Of a stretch of 5,279 nucleotides of DNA, positions 1 to 5,279 are shown one piece after another. Under the pieces are notes generated by a model, which was given only the letters and a program-made list of their open reading frames with translations, was not told where the DNA came from and searched no databases. The first letter of the stretch is position 1. Every line of letters starts with the position of its first letter. Position numbers and translations under genes: made by a program. Origin of the DNA: an uncultured Prevotellaceae bacterium. GTDB taxonomy: Bacteria > Bacteroidota > Bacteroidia > Bacteroidales > Bacteroidaceae. The stretch covers positions 1 through 5,279 of the forward strand of contig CAMKTM010000168.1 in assembly GCA_946415695.1 (NCBI GenBank), read 5' to 3'.

Positions 1-26
1 CCCCTTAATGGGGAGAAAACAAGGCA

Positions 27-2645
27 ATGGACAAGAAACTTCTCCTTGACCGCTCAGGTGAATTGCCTGCTTGGTCGATTGCCGATGCTGTGAGCCAGAC
101 GCTTCGGGAGCAGCAGGCTGTGGTCATTACTGCACCTCCGGGTGCCGGCAAATCGACCTTGCTGCCCCTGACGCTCATGCTAGATGCACCGGTCGAGGGC
201 AAGATTCTGATGCTCGAACCGCGCCGACTGGCCGCCCGACAAATTGCGGAGCGCATGGCGGAACTGCTCGGCGAACCTGTCGGAAAGAGGGTTGGATATC
301 GCATCCGCTTTGATACGTGCGTCAGCAAGGACACTAAGATAGAAGTCCTCACAGAAGGTATCCTGACGAGAATGCTGCAGAACGACCCGACGCTCGATGG
401 CGTCGGCATCGTCATCTTTGACGAGTTCCACGAACGCAACCTGCATTCCGACCTCGCCCTTGCCCTCTCCCGACAAGCACAGCAACTGCTTCGCCCCGAC
501 CTTCGCCTTGTCATCATGTCTGCCACCATCGACGCATCGGCCGTCTGCCAAGCGTTGCAGGCCCCGCTCATCGAGAGCCAAGGGCGGATGTTTCCCGTCG
601 AGGTTCATTATTCGAAAGAAGATACCTCTCCTCGCGACATGCCGCAAGTGGCGGCACATGTCGTCCGTCAAGCATTGAAGGAACAGGAAGGCGATATCCT
701 CGTCTTCCTTCCCGGACAGGCAGACATCGTGAAGTGTGCCGAGATGCTGCAAGGGAGCACGGCAAACATCCTGCCTCTCTACGGCAACCTCTCGCCTGCA
801 GAACAACGCAGGGCCATCCTGCCATCGAGGGACGGCGAACGAAAAGTCGTGATAGCCACGCCCATTGCAGAAACTTCGCTGACCATCGAAGGCGTCCGCA
901 CCGTCATCGACAGCGGACTGTGCCGCACGCTTGTCTTCGACGGACGCACCGGCTTGAGTCATCTCGAGACGGTGACAATCAGCATGGACATGGCGAAGCA
1001 ACGTGCTGGACGCGCAGGACGCTTGGCACCCGGCACTTGCTATCGGCTATGGACAAAAGCTGCGGAACATCGCATGGCAGAGCAGCGCATGCCGGAGATA
1101 GTATATGCCGACCTGGCGCCGCTGCTGCTTGATGTGGCTGCTTTTGGCGAACCGGATGCAGCAGCTTTGCCTTGGCTCACGAAACCACCGGTGAAGAGTC
1201 TTGCCGAAGCGCGTCAGCTCCTCCTCTCCCTCGGAGCAATTGACGAGAAAGGCATCACGCCGCTGGGCAAAAGAATGGCTGCCTTGCCTTGCCATCCCCG
1301 CATTGCCCGAATGATACTCCGTGCCGCAGCTCTTGGCATGACAAGCCTCGCCTGCGACATCGCCGCTTTGCTCGAAGAGAAAGACCCGCTCGCACAGAAC
1401 GAAAACGAAGCAGACATCGCCTTACGTATCAGCCAATTGCAACGTGCCAGACGGCACAAGAGCTTCGGGCAATGGCAGCGTATCGCCCAGGTTGCAGAAG
1501 CTTACAGAAAGATGATGAAGGTTTCGCCGACCACCCCTCCCTTAGATGGCACGGGAAATGGTGAACCGTTTCCCCTTCCTTTGGAGGGGACGGGGGATGG
1601 GGGGCAATTCCCCCCTCCTTTGGAGGGGACGGGGGAGGCTGGCCCTTTGCTTGCCTACGCCTACCCTGAACGCATTGCGATGCAAATCGACCGCGCCGGA
1701 CACTACAGGCTTGCAAGCGGCGACGAAGTGTGCCTTGACCGAAGTGACCCGCTTTCGTCTTATCCCTGGCTCGTCTTTGCGAAAACCCAGTCTGTTGGCG
1801 TTGCAAACAAAAAAGCCTCCCCTTTAAGAGGAGGTTTGGTAGGGTCTTCCGTCGAGCCGTCGGACATTGAGGAACTGGCTTCGCAACGCGACCTCGTGGC
1901 ATGGGACTCGGGGCAGGATTGCCTGCTCATGCAGAGGGAGTGGCGCTTCGGCCGGCTCTTGCTTCGCTCCAAACCCATCCACGATGCGCCACGCGACTTG
2001 CAGGAACATGTCATTTGCGATGCTGTGGCGAAGAACGGACTGAGTTTGTTGTCGTGGAGCGACGAGGTCAGCGCTTTGCAACGACGTGTAGCTCAAGTGG
2101 CTGCATGGCATCCCGAACTGAACCTCCCCGACCTTTCCACGCCGCATCTTCTCGCTGCGGTGCACGATTGGCTACCTTATTATATATATGATGGTGAGCG
2201 ATTGCGTACGACGGGAGCTGCCCTGCGGAAGATTGACTTGAGTGCTGCCTTGTGGGCACTCATTCCCTACGACCTTCAGCAGCAAATAGAGCGCATAGCT
2301 CCCTCGCATGTCGTTGTGCCGACGGGCAGTCATATCCGCCTGGATTACCGTGTCGGTGCCGAGGCGCCAGTGCTGAGCGTGCGCCTTCAGGAGTGTTTCG
2401 GCATGAAGGAGACGCCACGAGTGAACGAAGGGAAGGTGCCCGTGCTGATGGAACTGCTCTCGCCGGGCTATAAGCCTGTCCAGCTCACCAGCGACCTCAG
2501 CAGCTTTTGGCAAAACACTTACTTTGAGGTGCGAGGCGAACTGCGCCGTCGTTACCCAAAGCATTACTGGCCCGACAACCCCTTGGAGGCCGAGGCTGTA
2601 CGGGGAACGAAACGGAGCGGGCAAAATAAGAGCGTGCTCTTATGA
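27..2645 (+). CDS. hrpB: HrpB-type DExH-box ATP-dependent helicase
   Basis: This is a superfamily 2 helicase of the DEAH/RHA group, an NTP-driven nucleic-acid remodelling enzyme expected in the cytoplasm; the physiological substrate of HrpB is not well established. Visible motifs, in order, are Walker A APPGAGKST (residues 36-44), DEFH with D132 and E133, SAT (165-167), the motif V region ATPIAETSLTIEG (277-289) and motif VI QRAGRAGR (325-332). A winged-helix and helical region follows (about 360-500). The C-terminal part ends in RYPKHYWPDNPLEAEA (842-857), a signature typical of HrpB rather than HrpA. At 872 residues it is somewhat longer than the roughly 800-850 usual for the family. The excess fits two in-frame repeat-derived segments (about 503-541 and 593-614) and a short tail encoded by the downstream 22-base array. 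The start is the only ATG after an in-frame TAA at positions 6-8. No strong Shine-Dalgarno is present; a weak AAGG lies at 21-24. The promoter lies outside the window. Confidence 0.95.
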   Translation: MDKKLLLDRSGELPAWSIADAVSQTLREQQAVVITAPPGAGKSTLLPLTLMLDAPVEGKILMLEPRRLAARQIAERMAELLGEPVGKRVGYRIRFDTCVSKDTKIEVLTEGILTRMLQNDPTLDGVGIVIFDEFHERNLHSDLALALSRQAQQLLRPDLRLVIMSATIDASAVCQALQAPLIESQGRMFPVEVHYSKEDTSPRDMPQVAAHVVRQALKEQEGDILVFLPGQADIVKCAEMLQGSTANILPLYGNLSPAEQRRAILPSRDGERKVVIATPIAETSLTIEGVRTVIDSGLCRTLVFDGRTGLSHLETVTISMDMAKQRAGRAGRLAPGTCYRLWTKAAEHRMAEQRMPEIVYADLAPLLLDVAAFGEPDAAALPWLTKPPVKSLAEARQLLLSLGAIDEKGITPLGKRMAALPCHPRIARMILRAAALGMTSLACDIAALLEEKDPLAQNENEADIALRISQLQRARRHKSFGQWQRIAQVAEAYRKMMKVSPTTPPLDGTGNGEPFPLPLEGTGDGGQFPPPLEGTGEAGPLLAYAYPERIAMQIDRAGHYRLASGDEVCLDRSDPLSSYPWLVFAKTQSVGVANKKASPLRGGLVGSSVEPSDIEELASQRDLVAWDSGQDCLLMQREWRFGRLLLRSKPIHDAPRDLQEHVICDAVAKNGLSLLSWSDEVSALQRRVAQVAAWHPELNLPDLSTPHLLAAVHDWLPYYIYDGERLRTTGAALRKIDLSAALWALIPYDLQQQIERIAPSHVVVPTGSHIRLDYRVGAEAPVLSVRLQECFGMKETPRVNEGKVPVLMELLSPGYKPVQLTSDLSSFWQNTYFEVRGELRRRYPKHYWPDNPLEAEAVRGTKRSGQNKSVLL
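1533..1649 (+). repeat. Three tandem 39-base palindromic repeats inside hrpB
   Basis: Three consecutive 39-base units (1533-1571, 1572-1610, 1611-1649) lie in frame in hrpB and encode 13-residue peptides built on P-L-(D/E)-G-T-G. Units 2 and 3 agree at 25 of their first 26 bases and then diverge for about 13 bases; unit 1 is more degenerate. The core is a hairpin, clearest in unit 3 as CCCCTCC-TTT-GGAGGGG (1612-1628), followed by a G-rich tail. Because 39 is a multiple of three, copy gain or loss leaves the reading frame intact. The peptide is rich in Pro and Gly and lies between the helical region and the C-terminal part of the helicase, where I expect a surface linker. Related GC-rich palindromes are, from memory, scattered in Bacteroidota intergenic DNA, so I read this as repeat DNA that invaded the gene. 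Confidence 0.85.
1816..1850 (+). repeat. Single palindromic repeat element inside hrpB
   Basis: An imperfect palindrome of 19 bases occupies 1816-1834: arms CCTCC and GGAGG, with inner CTT/AAG pairing around one central T and a single C/A mismatch. It is followed by a T- and G-rich tail (about 1835-1845). Its layout (C-rich arm, TTT-containing centre, G-rich arm, short G-rich tail) matches the 39-base units near 1533-1649, so both may belong to one broad family. It encodes K-A-S-P-L-R-G-G-L-V-G-S-S (about residues 596-608), in a place where HrpB proteins normally continue without such a segment. The right boundary is approximate. Confidence 0.65.
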
Positions 2646-2715
2646 AGATAAGAGCACGCTGTGTTGGTCACAAGAGCACGCCCTTCTCCCAACAAGAGCA
2701 CGCCGTGTCTGTCCC
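2628..2715. repeat. 22-base-period array with constant head and variable tail
   Basis: Four units begin at 2628, 2650, 2672 and 2694, exactly 22 bases apart. The last three share an identical head AAGAGCACGC; the first has AAGAGCGTGC (8 of 10). The following 12 bases differ in every unit: TCTTATGAAGAT, TGTGTTGGTCAC, CCTTCTCCCAAC and CGTGTCTGTCCC. No fifth head appears at 2716. The first unit encodes the last residues and stop codon of hrpB, and the rest lies in the 99-base gap before the end of the convergent FAS1 gene. The units are too short for a CRISPR array, and no cas genes are in view. Function is unknown; candidates include phased protein-binding sites, a mobile short repeat, or remnants of slippage. 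Confidence 0.8.
2631..2660 (-). terminator. 13-bp perfect hairpin, possible terminator of the FAS1 gene
   Basis: Bases 2631-2643 and 2648-2660 are perfectly complementary (AGCGTGCTCTTAT and ATAAGAGCACGCT) around a four-base loop at 2644-2647. Read on the minus strand, the stem is followed by CTTATTTT, a modest U-rich stretch, about 85 bases past the FAS1 gene stop. That arrangement suits a weak intrinsic terminator for leftward transcription. On the plus strand the stem is followed by GTGTTGG, so it is a poor terminator for hrpB, and the hrpB stop codon itself lies at the stem-loop junction. The stem arises because unit 1 of the 22-base array contains a reverse complement of the constant head (2632-2641). 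Confidence 0.45.
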
Positions 2716-2744
2716 TGCTGAATGCAAGGCAGTTGGTTAGAGCC

Positions 2745-4874
2745 TTACCAGATGTCTTCCGGCTTCTCGGGATTGTCGTAAATCTCCTTTGCGACGTATT
2801 CGATGAAGTCCATATAGAACTCTTTGCGGTCGGAGTCGAGGACGGACTTGAGCTTGATGTAGTAAGTCTTGTCGGGGTCGAGTGTCTGGCGGACAAAGAT
2901 GTGTCGGATGTTCTCGCGGTCGTTCTTTCCGCGCTCTGTGCCATCGTTGGAGTTGATGGACTGCGGTCCCTTCATATAGCCGTTGTTACGCATACGCTTG
3001 TCGATTTCGGCATTGTAGTCGTCATCGTCTAAGTGGTCGTCCTCCCAACCTACTTTCTTGGCGTCCAAATCGTTTCGACAGTCCATGGTCAAGTCGATAG
3101 GAATGCCAGCGACGGGCAGCTTGTCTGGCTCGGAGCCAAAGTAAATCTGTGCCACACCTCGATTGGAATTGGCAAGCACCTTGTAGCGCACTTCGTAAGT
3201 GCCGCGACGAGGCACGGGAGGCAGCGTGAACATCACTTCGAAGCGTCCTACTGCTTTCATCTCGTCTCGGTTGAGGTTGCACCAGTCATCGTTCCAAGCA
3301 TTGTAGTAAACGAAGTTCATGTCGGCGTTCTGCTGCATGTTTTCGAAGTAGTTGTAGGAGCGTACGGTGTTGGGAATATAGACGTGCTTGTAGCGTTCCT
3401 CGCTTGCTTTCTTGAGGCGGATGTCGTTGTTCATGGCTTCCGGGAAGAGGCTCATGCCGTCGAAGCGGATGCGGTTCTTCTGGAGATTGTTGCGCACATT
3501 GTCATTATATGAGATGGGAGCATCGATGGGATAGACGCAGCAGTTTGTCATGTCGTTGAGGATGGCAAGCGGCGAATTGGAGTCCACGAGGCTTCCCACC
3601 TTGTCTGGGTCGCATCCGATTTCTTCGCCGGTGCCGCGACGTCCGTTGTCGGTTGTCGGGAAGCGGTTGATATAGACGCCGTTGCTGGCTCCGCTTTCGG
3701 TGAGTTTGAAGAGGCGGCGCTTGCCCATCGTCGTGTAAAACTCATAGACGGGGATGGAGTAGGACTCGGGTTTGCTCAGGTTGTAGCCGAATTCGTTGAC
3801 GTGGAACACGAGTTTGCCCTTTGGAATGCGCATGGGCAACATGTGGTAGGTGATCCACTGGTAGAGTAGGTTGTTTTCTTTCTTATAGTTCTTGTCTGTC
3901 ACGAAGTTGTCTTCGTCGCTGTACTGATGGTTGTCGAGAATCCATTGTGTGACTTTTTCCATCAGGTCTGGGGCGTTGGGGTCGATGCCTTGGCTGCGCC
4001 AGAAGTCGTCGGGTTCGGCAAAGATAGTGAAGCCATAGAGGCGGTGCTTGGGAGCATAGCCGATGTCGCCTTCAGCAAAGCCATAGCTTGTCATGCCTAT
4101 CAGGTCCTTGATTTGTCCAGTCTGGTAGAGCTCTTCGTACTTCTCGTCGCGCTCCTTGCTCAAGGTGTCGAGCAGTCCGCAGGCCTGTATGATGCGGAAG
4201 CATGCCAGGAAGCCTTCCTTCTTGTCGTCGATGTACTGCTGGATGTAGTTGGCAGCCGTGATGTCCTTTGGGGCAATGACTTTCTCCATCTGGTGGATGA
4301 TGCCGTTGATGACGAGGATGTCGCGTTCCTTGACGCTCACCGGGCAGTCGTCGTTGATGTAGATGCTGTCGGGCTTGTTGGCAGGCTTTCTGACGGAAAG
4401 TTTTCTGTCGTTGAGTGTGCCGAGTATGAACTCGTCTTTGTCGTTGGGGAAGTTAGAGGTGTAGAAGAATGCGTTGGACTCGTCTCCGCCGTCGATGATG
4501 CTGTTATAGACGATGACCTTGCGGATGGAGTCGAGCTTGTGCTCGTTTGTGAAGGCGTCCCATGACGGTTCTGCGATGAGCCCTTCCTTCACGAGGTCTT
4601 GCAGGTAATGCTGGATGGCATCGTTTGTGGGCGCGAAGACGGTATAGACGCCGCGTGCGCTCAGCAACTGGCTAACCTTCGATTCACTGAGTCTGCTGAT
4701 TTTTACATTCTTCAATATGTCAACGTAGCTGCTATAGGCTTCATGCTTTTCCAAGTAGCTGATGATGGTGTTTTCGGTGAAGACATAGCGTGCCGATGTG
4801 TCGATGTTTTCTGTGCAGCCCCAAATGCAGGCTGCGGCAAAGCATAGTTTAAGAGAATGAATGAGTCGTCTCAT
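2745..4874 (-). CDS. FAS1 (fasciclin) domain lipoprotein
   Basis: This predicts a 709-residue lipoprotein of the cell envelope. It starts MRRLIHSLKLCFAAACIWGC, a short signal peptide with a lipobox-like IWGC and acylated Cys at residue 20. The first FAS1 domain (about 31-203) carries YTVFAPTND (77-85) and INGIIHQMEKVIAP (189-202), the canonical family motifs. A more divergent second FAS1 region (about 207-455) has FTIFAEPDDF, a YH pair in ITYHMLP, and ends in VYPIDAPISYNDNVRNN followed by RIRFDGMSLFPE. The C-terminal part (about 480-705) resembles the beta-rich domain attached to such proteins in Bacteroidota (TYEVRYKVLANSNRGVAQIYFG), with an acidic patch EDDHLDDDDYNAEID near 611-625. FAS1 domains usually mediate adhesion or surface interactions; the ligand is unknown. 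An ATG at 4964 is in frame but lies upstream of the promoter, and one at 4889 would be almost leaderless, so 4874 is preferred. No susC or susD homologue is in view. Confidence 0.9.
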   Translation of the reverse strand: MRRLIHSLKLCFAAACIWGCTENIDTSARYVFTENTIISYLEKHEAYSSYVDILKNVKISRLSESKVSQLLSARGVYTVFAPTNDAIQHYLQDLVKEGLIAEPSWDAFTNEHKLDSIRKVIVYNSIIDGGDESNAFFYTSNFPNDKDEFILGTLNDRKLSVRKPANKPDSIYINDDCPVSVKERDILVINGIIHQMEKVIAPKDITAANYIQQYIDDKKEGFLACFRIIQACGLLDTLSKERDEKYEELYQTGQIKDLIGMTSYGFAEGDIGYAPKHRLYGFTIFAEPDDFWRSQGIDPNAPDLMEKVTQWILDNHQYSDEDNFVTDKNYKKENNLLYQWITYHMLPMRIPKGKLVFHVNEFGYNLSKPESYSIPVYEFYTTMGKRRLFKLTESGASNGVYINRFPTTDNGRRGTGEEIGCDPDKVGSLVDSNSPLAILNDMTNCCVYPIDAPISYNDNVRNNLQKNRIRFDGMSLFPEAMNNDIRLKKASEERYKHVYIPNTVRSYNYFENMQQNADMNFVYYNAWNDDWCNLNRDEMKAVGRFEVMFTLPPVPRRGTYEVRYKVLANSNRGVAQIYFGSEPDKLPVAGIPIDLTMDCRNDLDAKKVGWEDDHLDDDDYNAEIDKRMRNNGYMKGPQSINSNDGTERGKNDRENIRHIFVRQTLDPDKTYYIKLKSVLDSDRKEFYMDFIEYVAKEIYDNPEKPEDIW

Positions 4875-4898
4875 GTCGTTTTTTAGCATATTTGAGCA

Positions 4899-4930
4899 CA
4901 AAGATAGCAGATTTTTCAATACAAAGCAAC
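4899..4930 (-). promoter_or_regulatory. Bacteroidota-type promoter of the FAS1 gene
   Basis: On the minus strand, TATCTTTG (4906-4899) matches the TAnnTTTG -7 element of Bacteroidota. A GTTG at 4930-4927 sits 20 bases upstream as a -33 element; an alternative TTTG at 4925-4922 has a less suitable 15-base gap. Transcription should begin near 4892-4895, giving a leader of about 20 bases before the ATG at 4874. This is what rules out the upstream ATG at 4964. Confidence 0.65.
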
Positions 4931-4946
4931 ATTTTGTCGCATTTCT

Positions 4947-4977
4947 TTTGCAATTTGGCTGCATATTTGTAACTTTG
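4947..4977 (+). promoter_or_regulatory. Bacteroidota-type promoter of galM
   Basis: TTTG at 4947-4950, exactly 19 bases, then TAACTTTG at 4970-4977: a full match to the Bacteroidota -33/-7 consensus. Initiation is expected near 4983-4985, giving a leader of about 37 AT-rich bases. The leader has an A-tract just before the ATG at 5021 and no Shine-Dalgarno, as is common in this phylum. Confidence 0.75.
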
Positions 4978-5020
4978 CTGCAAATTACATTATAAACAGT
5001 AGTACTAATTTATCAAAAAA

Positions 5021-5279
5021 ATGAAGAAAAACGTTTTCCTTGGTCTCGCAGCGATAGCTGCCGGACTTTGTCTGTCTGCCTGCAACGGCAAGACGGCCAC
5101 CACCGAGCAGAGCGCTGACAGCCTCACCCTCTCCGGTCTCAATGCCGCTGACTTCGCCAGCGACTCTACTGCACTCTACACTATTACGAATGAAAACGGC
5201 ATGGAAGTGTGCTTCACCAACTTTGGCGGCCGCATCGTCAGCATCATGGTGCCCGACAAGGACGGCAACATGACGGATG
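5021..5279 (+). CDS. galM: Aldose 1-epimerase (galactose mutarotase) lipoprotein, N-terminal part
   Basis: Only the first 86 codons are in the window; the frame is open at the right edge. The protein begins MKKNVFLGLAAIAAGLCLSAC, a lipoprotein signal peptide with lipobox LSAC and acylated Cys at residue 21. A low-complexity Thr/Ser-rich spacer follows to about residue 50. Then comes LYTITNENGMEVCFTNFGGRIVSIMVPDKDGNMTD, the start of the galactose mutarotase beta-sandwich, with the N-(Y/F)-GG-R-I-V-S signature. GalM interconverts alpha and beta anomers of galactose or glucose. The signal peptide places this copy in the envelope, so it would act on sugars released outside the cytoplasm. The catalytic His and Glu lie beyond the window and cannot be checked. 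The gene has its own promoter and diverges from the FAS1 gene. Confidence 0.9.
   Translation, partial: MKKNVFLGLAAIAAGLCLSACNGKTATTEQSADSLTLSGLNAADFASDSTALYTITNENGMEVCFTNFGGRIVSIMVPDKDGNMTD

Noticed and set aside
1..13. Small stem CCCC-TTAAT-GGGG before hrpB
   Set aside because: Only four base pairs at the window edge with no U-tract. It could be the end of an upstream terminator or repeat but cannot be supported.
180..1001. Long open frame of 273 codons on the minus strand
   Set aside because: It lies wholly inside hrpB, whose helicase motifs are unmistakable. The peptide has no recognisable domain and fits a GC-rich shadow frame.
2628..2715. CRISPR array
   Set aside because: The repeat is 10 bases and the variable part 12, far below CRISPR repeat and spacer lengths. 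There are only four units and no cas genes in view.
3033..3512. Plus-strand open frame of 159 codons
   Set aside because: Shadow of the FAS1 gene C-terminal domain, with no supporting motif or start context.
3927..4565. Plus-strand open frame of 212 codons, Val/Asp-rich
   Set aside because: It is antisense to the FAS1 gene. Its composition reflects the reverse complement of Asp/Asn-rich codons, and there is no promoter or domain.
4875..4964. N-terminal extension of the FAS1 protein to an ATG at 4964
   Set aside because: It would displace the signal peptide from the N-terminus and would place the start codon upstream of the TATCTTTG promoter element.

Overview
The window looks like a chromosomal segment of a moderately GC-rich Bacteroidota bacterium, most likely Bacteroidales and possibly Prevotella-like. 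The evidence is two promoters of the Bacteroidota sigma type (TTTG or GTTG, about 19-20 bases, TAnnTTTG), AT-rich leaders without a clear Shine-Dalgarno, two predicted lipoproteins, and a FAS1 protein of a kind familiar from this phylum. Genus assignment is inference.

Layout: (1) 27-2645, plus strand: a complete HrpB-type DExH ATP-dependent helicase. Its frame is interrupted at two places by GC-rich palindromic repeat DNA that stays open and adds low-complexity peptide. (2) 2628-2715: a short array of four units at an exact 22-base period, each with a near-constant 10-base head and a variable 12-base tail. It begins inside the last codons of hrpB and fills most of the gap between two convergent genes. 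It also contains a 13-bp perfect hairpin that may terminate transcription arriving from the right. (3) 4874-2745, minus strand: a 709-residue lipoprotein with two fasciclin (FAS1) regions and a C-terminal beta-rich domain. (4) 4875-5020: a divergent intergenic region with one recognisable promoter for each flanking gene. (5) 5021 to the right edge, plus strand: the N-terminal 86 residues of a lipoprotein aldose 1-epimerase (GalM).

The three genes form no operon: hrpB and the FAS1 gene converge, and the FAS1 gene and galM diverge. I see no shared pathway. The least ordinary content is the repeat DNA: in-frame palindromic repeats inside a conserved helicase, and the constant/variable 22-base array at its 3' end. 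I see no CRISPR array, RNA gene, transposase, or evident defence system.
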